This document shows positions 6,030-13,362 of a stretch of DNA of 29,919 nucleotides, one piece after another. The stretch is from IMG/VR virus record IMGVR_UViG_3300009285_005118, positions 1-29,919 of that record, one strand, 5' to 3'. Source of the DNA: a virus. Every line of letters starts with the position of its first letter. Position 1 is the first letter of the stretch. Made by a program: the position numbers and the translations under genes. Below the pieces are notes generated by a model. It was not told where the DNA came from. It made no database searches and saw only the letters and a list, made by a program, of their open reading frames with translations.

Positions 6030-7263
6030 GGAAAAGAAAATCGGAGTTTTAACTACTTTTTATAAATTGGATTCTGGCTATTCGCTTTGCGCTGTTGTAG
6101 TTGACCAACTTACAGCGTTAGTGGCACATGGACACAAACCAGTTCTGTTTACTCTTCCCACATTCAAAGACGAAGCGCTACTCCCGGCGGGTGTTGAGGT
6201 ACGCAAAATTGTTCCGCAACTTATTCTCGAACCGTATAAGGGGCTTGGGTTTCCCGCCCACTGGAAAGAAGATGTTGAGAAAACAAAGAAGCTGTTTGAA
6301 CTTAATTTACAAGATATAACCGACCTCATTTGTCATGACATCTTTTTCATTGATACTTATCTTCCTTATAACATTGCTCTTCGGGAGTCTGTTCTTAATT
6401 GCAAGATATACGCGTGGACTCATTCTGCCCCCTCCGACCGCCCTTCTCTTGAAAATAACCCTCATGCTAATAGGTACGTCCTACCTCCTCGTACAAAGTT
6501 GGTATATCTTAACCACGATAAAGTAACGGCGCTCGCGGAAATGTATGGTGCGTGGGACAAGGACGTGCGGGTGGTACATAATTCCCGGGACCCGCGCACG
6601 TTCTGGGGGCTTGACCCGCTTGTACAAAGAATAGTGAACGAACACAAACTCTTTGAGGTCGATATTATCAGCGTCTACCCTCTCTCCACTCCAAGAATGG
6701 TGTCGGGGAAAGGGCTGGACAAAGTTATTAAATTACATGGCAAACTTAAACAGTTGGGATATAAGACGCGACTCATTGTCCCTAACGCACACGCCAATGC
6801 CCAGCCGGAGCAGAGGAGTATCAGCGAACTCAAGGTCTGGGCGGCGGAGCAGGGGGTCGAAAACAACGAAATTATATTTACCTCGCAGTTCGGCAAAGAG
6901 TACGAACTTGGTGTCCCGCCGAAAGTCGTGTCCGACCTGTTCCGTATTAGCAACATCTTTATCTTCCCCACAGTATCGGAAAACTCTAGCCTCGTCCTCC
7001 TCGAAGCCATGCTGTCGGGCAACCTTTTGGTACTTAATGCGGCAGTTGGAACGCTTAGAGAACACGCTGGAGAGGGTGCTTTATACTTCGACTTCTCTTA
7101 CCGAGAACCCAAAGAAAAAAATGAAGCATACTATCTCGACCTCGCCAAAATCCTCGCGTCCCAGTTCGAGAACGACAAAGCGCTCCAAGTAAAACGTAGG
7201 GCGTTGCAGAAGTTCAACTACGACACCATTTATCAGCAAATAGAACGAGTCCTATGGGAGTAA
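5998..7263 (+). CDS. GT-B glycosyltransferase (GT4-like)
   Basis: The 421-aa protein has a Rossmann N-terminal half beginning KKIGVLTTFYKLDSGYSLCA and a C-terminal donor-binding half. Key elements are IISVYPLSTPRMVSGKGLDK (start of the second domain), NIFIFPTVSENSSLVLLEAM (the E-x7-E-type donor motif of GT4 retaining enzymes; E near the S/N pair) and HAGEGALYF. It should transfer a sugar from a nucleotide donor to a glycan or protein in the cytoplasm. The start is uncertain: ATG 5998 overlaps the preceding gene by 32 nt, while GTG 6019 leaves 11 nt and keeps the first beta strand. It heads the first glycan block and overlaps the next gene by 10 nt. Confidence 0.88.
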   Translation: MKPAKRNVENKEKKIGVLTTFYKLDSGYSLCAVVVDQLTALVAHGHKPVLFTLPTFKDEALLPAGVEVRKIVPQLILEPYKGLGFPAHWKEDVEKTKKLFELNLQDITDLICHDIFFIDTYLPYNIALRESVLNCKIYAWTHSAPSDRPSLENNPHANRYVLPPRTKLVYLNHDKVTALAEMYGAWDKDVRVVHNSRDPRTFWGLDPLVQRIVNEHKLFEVDIISVYPLSTPRMVSGKGLDKVIKLHGKLKQLGYKTRLIVPNAHANAQPEQRSISELKVWAAEQGVENNEIIFTSQFGKEYELGVPPKVVSDLFRISNIFIFPTVSENSSLVLLEAMLSGNLLVLNAAVGTLREHAGEGALYFDFSYREPKEKNEAYYLDLAKILASQFENDKALQVKRRALQKFNYDTIYQQIERVLWE

Positions 7264-8060
7264 AGAAGGTCGGAATAGTTGGCTACGGATATGTCGGTAA
7301 GGTCTTTGAGCGTTTCTTCAAGACCAGCTTCGAGGTAGAAATCTACGACCCCGCGTATCCAGAATACTCTAACCTATCAAAGATAAACGAGTGTGAGTTG
7401 GCGGTGTTCTGTCTGCCCACCATCTCGAGAGAGGACGGCTCTTGCGATACCTCGGTCGTGGAGAAGATGGCGAAAGAGGTGTCGTGCCCCCTTGTCCTCA
7501 TCAAATCTGCGGTAGTCCCCGGCACGACAGACAAACTCAATGCGCAGTACGGCCTTCGGTTTGCCGTATCACCGGAGTACGCGGGGGAAGGGAAGTACTT
7601 CACGCCCTTTTGGAAATATCCTGACCCCACAGACAGTACCTCCCACGGATTCTTTGTGGTGGGCGGTCCAGAACTGGCCACGGGGAGAATTACCGAGTAC
7701 ATACTCAAAGTGATGGGACCCGACACCAAGGTACACAAGATGTCTGCGGTGGAGGCTGAAATAACAAAGTATATCGAGAATAGTTGGGGGGCGACCAAGG
7801 TTACCTTCGCCAATGAGTTCTACGAAATCTGCAAAGCATATGGCGCTGACTTCCAAAAGGTGCGGGAGGGGTGGACGGCCGACCCCCGGGTGGAGAGGAT
7901 GCACACCATGGTGCTTTCTGATAAACGAGGCTTCGGAGGGAAATGCTTTCCGAAGGATGTGGCCGCGATACTCCACGCCGCCGCCCAAAAAGGATACAAG
8001 GCGGAGCTGTTACGGCAGGTGTTACACTCAAACGAGGAGTTTATAAAGAAAAACGTATGA
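7254..8060 (+). CDS. Short UDP-glucose/GDP-mannose dehydrogenase-like protein
   Basis: The N-terminal NAD domain shows G10-Y-G12-Y-V-G15 after VGIV. The central helical domain has EAEITKYIENSWGATKVTFA, and the catalytic-cysteine segment GFGGKCFPKD places Cys231. These are the hallmarks of the two-step NAD oxidation of UDP-glucose (or similar) to the uronate. At 268 aa it stops after the central domain, lacking the C-terminal UDP-binding domain of full enzymes (usually 390-440 aa). Short forms of this type occur in phages; the substrate cannot be assigned. It is translationally coupled on both sides (10-nt overlap before, ATGA after). Confidence 0.85.
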   Translation: MGVKKVGIVGYGYVGKVFERFFKTSFEVEIYDPAYPEYSNLSKINECELAVFCLPTISREDGSCDTSVVEKMAKEVSCPLVLIKSAVVPGTTDKLNAQYGLRFAVSPEYAGEGKYFTPFWKYPDPTDSTSHGFFVVGGPELATGRITEYILKVMGPDTKVHKMSAVEAEITKYIENSWGATKVTFANEFYEICKAYGADFQKVREGWTADPRVERMHTMVLSDKRGFGGKCFPKDVAAILHAAAQKGYKAELLRQVLHSNEEFIKKNV

Positions 8061-9127
8061 CATACGAACTGAATAAAAAATGCGAACGTTGCGGTGCTCC
8101 GTTGCCGGACGACTTTGGTAACCTCCTTTGTTTTGAACACTACACCGCCCTCGAAGAAGAAACTGCCAAACTGAACACTGAGAGAAAAATCCAAATGGAG
8201 GCTGAATTGTTAAAAAACCCCGAAAGTCCGACCCACCCCGAAGTGGTGGAGCCTCTTAATCCTGCCCCGGGAGAAGTGCCACCGGTCGGTGCGGTAACTG
8301 CGACCCTGCCGGAGCAGGAACAAGTGGCTTGCGACCACTCTAACTGTGGAATACTAGACCCCAACTACAAAGAAAACCCCGAGCAAGATGACAAAGACCA
8401 AGTGCTTGCGAACCTAGCGCAATTTATTTATACGCATCGGGACAAGGAACACCCCAAAGGAAGAAAACACGGCATCCTCCTCTATTATCCACAGAGGAAT
8501 ATGTACAACTTCGTCAAGAATTACTGCATGAAGAAAGCGGTTAGCCACCCGCAATACCCTAAGTACATTTGGAAGCCAAAGATAGTGGACGTGGGATGCG
8601 GTTCGGGTGTCGGCTCCAACATCCTCTCCCTCGAAGCCGACATGGTGTGGGGCATAGACAAAAATTCATTCTCCATTGAGTTCGCCAAAGAAGCGTTTAC
8701 GAGGGAAAAGAATGGCATCTACTACTCAAGCCAAGTTACGTTTGATGAGATAGACCTGATGAACGATAACCGGCAGTTTATGGCGTTTGATGTGGTGGTA
8801 TCCATTGAAGTAGCAGAGCATATTGCCGACATACACGGCTATCTCACCCAACTAAAACGATTTACCAAGCGTGACAAAAGAGGAGCCGTCATCAAAGACC
8901 AAGGCACAGAGTTCTTTATCTCCACCCCCAATAGAAATAGTGCAAAGATACGCAAAGACAGGCCAGAGAACGTATTTCATGTACGCGAGTGGACTTCTCA
9001 AGAATTCAAAGCGTTATTGCTCAAGCACTTTGAGCAGGTCGAGCTTATGAATGACAAGGGTGAGCCGGTACCTGACGATTCCGACCACCAAATTATATTC
9101 GCTAAGTGCAGTTGGCCTCTATGTTAG
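8057..9127 (+). CDS. Zinc-knuckle SAM methyltransferase
   Basis: The start at ATG 8057 (ATGA overlap) is preferred over the longer reading from 7943, which would run 118 nt into the dehydrogenase gene. The N-terminus has a possible Zn site, CERCGAPLP…LLCFEHY (C-x2-C…C-x2-H). A Pro/Glu-rich linker follows (about 55-85), then a class I methyltransferase: VDVGCGSGVGS near 178-188, VWGIDKN, IDLMND, and DVVVSIEVAEHIAD. The motif EFFISTPNRNS with HVREWTSQEF is typical of methylases that act on sugar or small-molecule acceptors in glycan clusters. Its position between a dehydrogenase and a glycosyltransferase suggests sugar O-methylation, but the substrate is inferred. Confidence 0.85.
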   Translation: MTYELNKKCERCGAPLPDDFGNLLCFEHYTALEEETAKLNTERKIQMEAELLKNPESPTHPEVVEPLNPAPGEVPPVGAVTATLPEQEQVACDHSNCGILDPNYKENPEQDDKDQVLANLAQFIYTHRDKEHPKGRKHGILLYYPQRNMYNFVKNYCMKKAVSHPQYPKYIWKPKIVDVGCGSGVGSNILSLEADMVWGIDKNSFSIEFAKEAFTREKNGIYYSSQVTFDEIDLMNDNRQFMAFDVVVSIEVAEHIADIHGYLTQLKRFTKRDKRGAVIKDQGTEFFISTPNRNSAKIRKDRPENVFHVREWTSQEFKALLLKHFEQVELMNDKGEPVPDDSDHQIIFAKCSWPLC

Positions 9128-9243
9128 AAAAACTTTTCCGTCCTATAGATTGTTTTTTGAGTACATTGTCTGATGGAACTCTCCAGGTGCTTGCTCTTGT
9201 AGTCTTAGTTGTTGGGCTAGTAGCAATAGTATTATTTACATGA
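9121..9243 (+). CDS. 40-aa single-pass membrane peptide
   Basis: ATG 9121 lies inside the last codons of the methyltransferase (7-nt overlap). The peptide has 20 polar residues (MLEKLFRPIDCFLSTLSDGT) followed by a 20-residue hydrophobic helix LQVLALVVLVVGLVAIVLFT at the very C-terminus, so it would be tail-anchored. Function unknown; a holin-like or membrane-anchor role are alternatives. Support comes from the tight coupling and the clear helix. Confidence 0.5.
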   Translation: MLEKLFRPIDCFLSTLSDGTLQVLALVVLVVGLVAIVLFT

Positions 9244-9285
9244 AAAACTATTCACTAAGTGTGCTTATCCGTTAAATTAAATAAT

Positions 9286-9441
9286 ATGGAAATTAAAGAA
9301 ATCGGTAAATGTCCTCATAATGACGATATAACCGCTCATCATCTTCAGTTAGTAGATACTGAAACAGACCCTAGCTACAAAACTCTTGTGTTTGTGTGTG
9401 TGCCGCATGGTGTAGTGTTTACGACAAAAGTGGAAATCTAA
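9286..9441 (+). CDS. 51-aa hypothetical protein
   Basis: The ATAATATGG context at 9286 favours this start over the in-frame ATG at 9259, whose extra residues look non-coding. The peptide begins MEIKEIGKCPHNDDITAHHL and ends HGVVFTTKVEI; Cys9-x-His pairs might hold a metal. It lies 4 nt before the GT-A glycosyltransferase, so it is co-expressed. Function unknown. Confidence 0.45.
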   Translation: MEIKEIGKCPHNDDITAHHLQLVDTETDPSYKTLVFVCVPHGVVFTTKVEI

Positions 9442-9445
9442 GCCC

Positions 9446-10717
9446 ATGTCCCGAAGTAAAGACCGAGTAGCCAACACGATAGACAAACTCAAAGCGGTAT
9501 TTGAGCAGTCAAATCACTTCCAAGAGTATTTGGATAATGAAGGTGGCGTGGCCGAAACAAAAGATGACCTCTTGTTGTCAGTTATCATCCCCGCGCGGAA
9601 CGAATTTCCAAACATCGTCCATACCATCCATAGTATCCTTAATTGTTGGGAGGGCGATGGATTTACTCACGACCAAATAGAAATAATCGTGGTAAATAAT
9701 TGCTCAACAGACTTCAATGACCCAAAATACGACCACAGCAAGCCTGGCGACCGAGGAACAACAGAACATCTCATGCCCCGAGGGATTTACCATTCGCGTA
9801 TACTGCGCGTCTTGTACGACCCTATTGCTGGCAACCACTCTGCACGGAACAAGGGGGCACGAATTGCACGAGGTAAATTCCTTTTCTTTAGCGACGCACA
9901 CATGTCCTACGCGCCCGGCGCGTTCAGGTACGGCATCCAAGCGTGTGAGGAAAGCGGAGGCATAGCCCACATGGGCATAGCGTGGATGGGCGGCTATCCA
10001 CAACACCCCACAAGCGTTGGAACGCAATACACCATCAAGCTAGGAGAGGAAATCAAAGGCACATGGGCAACCTATAGGCCGTGGGATAACAGCAAAGGGT
10101 GGTTTTATATCGCCGCCCAAGGCCACTGCTCGTTATTCGTGAAACGGACCCAGTTTTTAGACTTTGGCGGCTACCCTGAAATACACCGAACCTATGGAGG
10201 CGGGGAGTTTTACACCAACATGAAATGGTGGATGTTTGGCTCAAGCGTGGTATGCGAGCCGCGAGCGGTGGGCTATCACCTCGCCTCATCAAGAGGATAT
10301 TCCTACAACCACGACGACTATATCCACAATGTATTCAATATGGGTCATGCTTTAGGAGCAGATGGGTGGCTAGAACGCACCTACATCAACCACCTGCGCC
10401 GTGGACGCAAGGAAGTGCTGGATATGATGTTAGAGGAGGCTAAGCGGGAAACAGCGCAGGATAGGGTATATATCGCGTCTAGGAGGGTGTGTACCTTTAA
10501 CGACCTGCTGGTCAACAAGCCGTGGGACAAAAAGAACATAGAAAAAGGCGGCGCAAGTAATAGCTCAATGCTAATTTTCCACGATACTTGGCTCCCCCTG
10601 CTGGACGGCCACCCCATAGCGAAAGAGGCATACGAAAACTCCCAATATCAAAAGGAATTGGAACAGTTTATCAACGAAAACCTATCACAATATGTTTACA
10701 AGCGTACAAGTTCTTGA
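9446..10717 (+). CDS. GT-A glycosyltransferase resembling polypeptide GalNAc-transferases
   Basis: The 423-aa enzyme begins its GT-A fold with SVIIPARNE at residue 45, then TIHSILN and IEIIVVNNCS. GNHSARNKGARIARGKFLFF runs into S149-D150-A151-H152, a DxH metal site instead of the usual GT2 DxD. Further on come AQGHCSLFVKRTQFLDFGGY, Y250-GGGE and a later histidine G276-Y-H278. This order (DAH, then GGE within "xYGGGE", then GxH) is collinear with the catalytic part of GT27 peptide GalNAc-transferases (DAHCE, WGGEN, GHVFR). There is no ricin-type lectin domain. Expected reaction: sugar transfer to an acceptor that may be Ser/Thr; donor and acceptor are inference. It is the last gene before a terminator. 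The call of GT-A transferase is firm, the GT27 likeness less so. Confidence 0.85.
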   Translation: MSRSKDRVANTIDKLKAVFEQSNHFQEYLDNEGGVAETKDDLLLSVIIPARNEFPNIVHTIHSILNCWEGDGFTHDQIEIIVVNNCSTDFNDPKYDHSKPGDRGTTEHLMPRGIYHSRILRVLYDPIAGNHSARNKGARIARGKFLFFSDAHMSYAPGAFRYGIQACEESGGIAHMGIAWMGGYPQHPTSVGTQYTIKLGEEIKGTWATYRPWDNSKGWFYIAAQGHCSLFVKRTQFLDFGGYPEIHRTYGGGEFYTNMKWWMFGSSVVCEPRAVGYHLASSRGYSYNHDDYIHNVFNMGHALGADGWLERTYINHLRRGRKEVLDMMLEEAKRETAQDRVYIASRRVCTFNDLLVNKPWDKKNIEKGGASNSSMLIFHDTWLPLLDGHPIAKEAYENSQYQKELEQFINENLSQYVYKRTSS

Positions 10718-10827
10718 GATTTTTGTAAAGTTTGCCCCGCCTCACCCAAAGTGTAGCTGTACGCCCTGATGTTTAACAAAAAAGCCCTGCACTACTAGCT
10801 CGGCCTAGCCTAGCCCCCCAGACAAAC

Positions 10828-10866
10828 AAAAAAACCACACATGCTTGCGTAATTGTGTGGCCTTTT
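10828..10866. terminator. Bidirectional intrinsic terminator
   Basis: CCACACA (10835-10841) pairs with TGTGTGG (10854-10860) around a 12-nt loop. A run of A (10828-10834) stands on the left and CCTTTTGCTTTTT on the right, so it can stop transcription in both directions. It sits exactly between the converging rightward operon (stop 10717) and leftward operon (stop 10879). The remaining 110 bases up to 10827 hold no gene, only GCCTA direct repeats near 10803. Confidence 0.75.
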
Positions 10867-10878
10867 GCTTTTTGGCTT

Positions 10879-11199
10879 TTAGTTATGTATCAAACATTCG
10901 CCATTATGCGGATGCTTATAGCTACACACTTCACCTTTTTGCTTTTCGCCTTTTGTTACATCCCTTCCGTTTTCAGTGTGGTGATGCGCCTGTACTATGG
11001 TGTACATAGGCTCTCGACAATCGGCACACCTTTCGTGCGGTGCATAGGTTATTTCTAACTTGCCCGCTTGATTATAGTATACTCTTAATGCCGCAAGGAT
11101 AGTTTCCCTATCCTCTCCGCGCACCTGTACCTCAACAAACAGATTGCCACCTTGCGATTTTTGCGCCCTCTCACTCGTTACTGTAGCGTAGAGTTTCAT
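10879..11199 (-). CDS. Hypothetical protein with Cys/His pairs (106 aa)
   Basis: The N-terminal half reads as a beta-alpha fold (MKLYATVTSERAQKSQGGNL, FVEVQVRGEDRETILAAL). The C-terminal half has C-ADC-REP, HHH, EVCSYKHPHNGEC, enough for a metal site. It is the distal gene of the leftward mini-operon and starts 5 nt after the neighbour's stop. Its function is unknown; the NLFVEVxVRG…I.A pattern resembles small phage proteins I cannot name. Confidence 0.55.
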   Translation of the reverse strand: MKLYATVTSERAQKSQGGNLFVEVQVRGEDRETILAALRVYYNQAGKLEITYAPHERCADCREPMYTIVQAHHHTENGRDVTKGEKQKGEVCSYKHPHNGECLIHN

Positions 11200-11204
11200 A
11201 AAGT

Positions 11205-11495
11205 TTAATAATTTGCGATAATTAAACCGCTATCAAACTCTATGACCGTGGTGTTGTCTTGCAGTTCCTCTATTGTTTGTATTTTTGGGTATTGTTCTTG
11301 AACTTCTTTTAGGTCTTTATACTCGGTATACTCGCAACAAAGGGCTACTATATCAAGTTCTATTTTTTCTCCGGTCTCATTCTCCAATTGTTCTAGATAG
11401 TCAAACAAAGCTCGCTTACCATCATAGGTAAAGTTATTTTTGTAAGTATCCCAGAACGCATCACAGAACTGACTGAAGTTTATATGCTGTATCAT
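11205..11495 (-). CDS. Conserved phage/bacterial protein of unknown function (96 aa)
   Basis: The pattern is distinctive: MIQHINFSQFCDAFWDTYKN, ALFDYLEQLENETGEKIELD, VALCCEYTEYKDLKEVQEQY. Proteins with the segment "ALFDYLEx.EEETGExIELDxVAxCCEY.EY" are frequent in phages and plasmids, without known activity. It is acidic. The ORF is leftward, and the long hairpin-rich gap upstream (11496-11670) would be its 5' leader if transcription comes from the divergent promoter region. Confidence 0.7.
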   Translation of the reverse strand: MIQHINFSQFCDAFWDTYKNNFTYDGKRALFDYLEQLENETGEKIELDIVALCCEYTEYKDLKEVQEQYPKIQTIEELQDNTTVIEFDSGLIIANY

Positions 11496-11539
11496 CTGTT
11501 ATTCAATTATCAATGAACCGCACCGCAAGCTATACGGCA

Positions 11540-11662
11540 CCAGCTTATACGCTGGAATAGGGTAGCGGGCTTACTGGCTCTTAACACTGTGTCCCGCGCC
11601 CCTATTTCAAAGTACAAGTCATGGGCTACTGTAGCCCCCTGTAGCGCCCTAAAGCGCCACAG
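11540..11662 (-). ncRNA. Four-hairpin structured intergenic region
   Basis: Within 123 nt four inverted repeats stand in series. CCAGC/GCTGG pair at 11540-11544 and 11551-11555. A long stem has AATAGGG 11556-11562 with CCCTATT 11600-11606 and GCGGG 11565-11569 with CCCGC 11593-11597, separated by a 2x2 internal loop. GGGCTA/TAGCCC pair at 11623-11628 and 11632-11637. CTGTaGCGC 11639-11647 pairs with GCGCcACAG 11654-11662. No T-run follows, so they are not plain terminators. No tRNA cloverleaf could be built. It could be a leader RNA element of the 11205 gene, a small RNA, or a DNA-level site; strand is chosen from the flanking genes. Confidence 0.4.
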
Positions 11663-11670
11663 AAGATACA

Positions 11671-11880
11671 CTAGTGATACCAACTAGCAGAACTCTTACA
11701 CTCCGGCCATACTCCGTGCATATCGTAGTAATAGGTAGGATTTACGCCGTACTCATATTTTATGCACTCGCCGTATTGTTGCGCCCTCACGGCCTGGGCC
11801 TCATCAACCTCACTGGTGAAGCCTATATACCACGCACCAAGCGGGATCAACACCAGAACGGCCAGGATTGTTTTAATCAT
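11671..11880 (-). CDS. Small secreted or membrane-anchored protein (69 aa)
   Basis: The N-terminus MIKTILAVLVLIPLGAWYIG is a signal or anchor helix. The rest is extracellular in type, with two cysteines (GECIKYEYG…WPEC) that could form a disulfide. DAQAV-RAQQYGEC is preceded by acidic residues. It is the first leftward gene after the divergent promoter region. An envelope-directed role such as superinfection exclusion is a guess. Confidence 0.55.
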   Translation of the reverse strand: MIKTILAVLVLIPLGAWYIGFTSEVDEAQAVRAQQYGECIKYEYGVNPTYYYDMHGVWPECKSSASWYH

Positions 11881-11912
11881 ATTTCAAAATGAACTGATAA
11901 ACCCTCATATAC

Positions 11913-11921
11913 TATATACCA
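11913..11921 (-). promoter_or_regulatory. Possible leftward extended -10 element
   Basis: Read leftward, the sequence is TGGTATATA, i.e. TG-N-TATATA, about 33 nt before the ATG at 11880. No -35 box is convincing. It would drive the three leftward genes. The 113-nt divergent gap 11881-11993 also contains the rightward promoter. Confidence 0.35.
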
Positions 11922-11976
11922 ACCTGCTTGATTGTACAGTGAAGAAAATATACCACTGTGGACAACTCAAAATAAT

Positions 11977-11993
11977 GGTATAATAGGCTATAT
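11977..11993 (+). promoter_or_regulatory. Extended -10 promoter TGGTATAAT, near-leaderless
   Basis: TG at 11976-11977, N, and a perfect TATAAT at 11979-11984 stand 9 nt before ATG 11994. A TGGACA upstream (11959-11964) is spaced only 14 bp and is probably not the -35. The expected +1 lies at 11991-11992, leaving a 2-3 nt leader. It opens the late packaging and head region. Confidence 0.6.
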
Positions 11994-12209
11994 ATGGTAC
12001 TATTCTTGACAATAATCAGTATTATTTCTGTAGTATTTCAAGCACTAACGGTATTTATACTGTGGCTCATATTCGCCGCACTAACAGATACCAAAACAGT
12101 GGCCGGCACACTAACAAAAGTTAAACAACTTATACATTCAAAGGTCAGTTTCATTTCACCAACAAAACTCAAAACAATGCTGGAAGTAGAAAAAGAGCTT
12201 ACTAAATGA
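11994..12209 (+). CDS. Small membrane protein upstream of terminase (71 aa)
   Basis: A hydrophobic N-terminal segment (residues 2-30, LFLTIISIISVVFQALTVF continuing ILWLIFAAL) is a transmembrane helix, followed by a basic soluble tail (KVKQLIHSKVSFISPTKLKT). It starts almost directly at the predicted +1 of an extended -10 promoter and overlaps the small terminase gene by ATGA. Function unknown. It is the first gene of the late operon. Confidence 0.55.
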   Translation: MVLFLTIISIISVVFQALTVFILWLIFAALTDTKTVAGTLTKVKQLIHSKVSFISPTKLKTMLEVEKELTK

Positions 12210-12670
12210 TTATGGACACACCAACCATCAACCAAGCAGATTCAAACGCGCCACAAACGATTGTAGAGCGTCAAAAACCGCCCAAAAGGATTAAAACAGG
12301 CAGAATGTACTTAGAGAGGGCTTTTCCAAAAGCATATATTGATAATGGATTAAACGGCACCAAAGCATATCAAAGCATTAAGAAGACAAAGAATGCAAAG
12401 GTAGCAACTGTTAGTGCAACACGACTGTTGTCAAAAGCTAGTGTGCAGAAAGGTATTGAAGCGTTATTGCCCTCTGAAGAGGAAACGATGAAGGTGTTTA
12501 AAGAAGTCTACGCGGCTGAACGTGAAGAGATTTTGCCTTACAAAGACCTGCACAAATTCCTTGTTACTGACTTACAGCTTAGGGGCAAGCTCAAGGACAA
12601 CAACAGCACCAACGTACAAGTAAATATGGTAATAGACGGCAACACTACAACACACGACAAACAGCTATAA
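12206..12670 (+). CDS. Terminase small subunit-like protein
   Basis: The pattern MYLERAFPKAYIDNGLNGTK, AYQSIKKTKNAKVATVSATR, LLSKASVQKGIEALLP matches the N-terminal DNA-binding HTH of small terminases ("Y…gnaTqAa…..A…gsrLL….V…I"). Small terminase recognises the packaging site and loads the large subunit. At 154 aa the length is typical. Position about 700 nt upstream of the large subunit fits, though a 320-nt gap and one extra gene intervene. It starts ATGA-coupled; the second Met (MDT) is an alternative. Confidence 0.72.
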   Translation: MIMDTPTINQADSNAPQTIVERQKPPKRIKTGRMYLERAFPKAYIDNGLNGTKAYQSIKKTKNAKVATVSATRLLSKASVQKGIEALLPSEEETMKVFKEVYAAEREEILPYKDLHKFLVTDLQLRGKLKDNNSTNVQVNMVIDGNTTTHDKQL

Positions 12671-12990
12671 TATGGCTTAACAAAGGGATATTGTATTTAT
12701 TGTTTATGCACTCATTTGTCAATAGGTAAAGAACCCTTATGTAGCAACGCCTATAAACGTGTCGCACAATGTTTATTGTACGCGTGTGTAGATAGGAAGG
12801 GGTGGGGGAGAAGAACAACCCCCGCCGTATCGGGAGGAGTAACATATCAGTCCTCACACAATAATCCCCCTCTGTACCCAACTTGACAGCAAACAAGATA
12901 AATGTTGCATATATTTAATTATATATAGGGGGTGGGGTAATTATTAGAACGGGCTTTTCTTGTAGGTACGGTACTTTGAATTTATAGGAT
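12671..12990 (+). other. 320-nt gene-free stretch, promoter and packaging-site candidate
   Basis: No convincing gene is present. The stretch holds an ACAAT-GTTT-ATTGT hairpin near 12765-12780 and a strong hairpin GGTGGGGG 12801-12808 with CCCCCGCC 12819-12826. A perfect -35 TTGACA at 12883-12888 is followed by an AT-rich -10 area (GCATAT at 12907-12912, 18-bp spacer). AGGGGGTGGGG at 12927-12937 is identical to 2058-2068. A position between small terminase and large terminase genes is where cos or pac sites often lie; this is inference. Confidence 0.4.
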
Positions 12991-13362
12991 ATGGCTAAAA
13001 ATAAGGGCTACGGTTGTCAACAGGGGGCTGTGGATAACTATTTGGAGTGTATAATAACAACCATGAACACTAATGATGCCAACCGGTATCTGCGCAAGTA
13101 TGGGGCGGAGAAGCTCTCTAAAACCCACGAGGGGCGCAAAATCATTGAAAAGGCTAAGGAGAAGTACCGGATAGATTTGTTGCAGCCGGGCGACCCGGAG
13201 TTTAAAAAGCACTGGGGCAAGGTATTTGACGCTAACAAGCTCAAGAGAGAGCAAGACGAACGTAGAAGTAAAGAGATGTGGGCGATGACCAAAGAGCGGC
13301 AGGAATTTGAACAAAGACAGAGAACAGGACAGGGTACAGACTGGAAGTCTAAACGGCTATGA
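12991..13362 (+). CDS. Charged protein preceding large terminase (123 aa)
   Basis: A basic, helical protein with MNTNDANRYLRKYGAEKLSK and a coiled-coil-like end NKLKREQDERRSKEMWAMTK, ERQEFEQRQRTGQGTDWKSK. It is coupled to the terminase gene by ATGA at 13359. The GATATGG context supports the start at 12991; an in-frame ATG at 13063 would give a shorter form. No family is recognised. Its position suggests a packaging or head-assembly accessory role. Confidence 0.55.
   Translation: MAKNKGYGCQQGAVDNYLECIITTMNTNDANRYLRKYGAEKLSKTHEGRKIIEKAKEKYRIDLLQPGDPEFKKHWGKVFDANKLKREQDERRSKEMWAMTKERQEFEQRQRTGQGTDWKSKRL

Noticed and set aside
7943-8056. Upstream in-frame start of the zinc-knuckle methyltransferase
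   Set aside because: It would overlap the dehydrogenase by 118 nt with non-protein-like sequence; the ATGA-coupled ATG 8057 matches the local style.
11556-11637. tRNA or tRNA-like gene
   Set aside because: The segment CTCTTAA looks like an anticodon loop, but no matching 5-bp stem, T-loop or acceptor stem could be formed.
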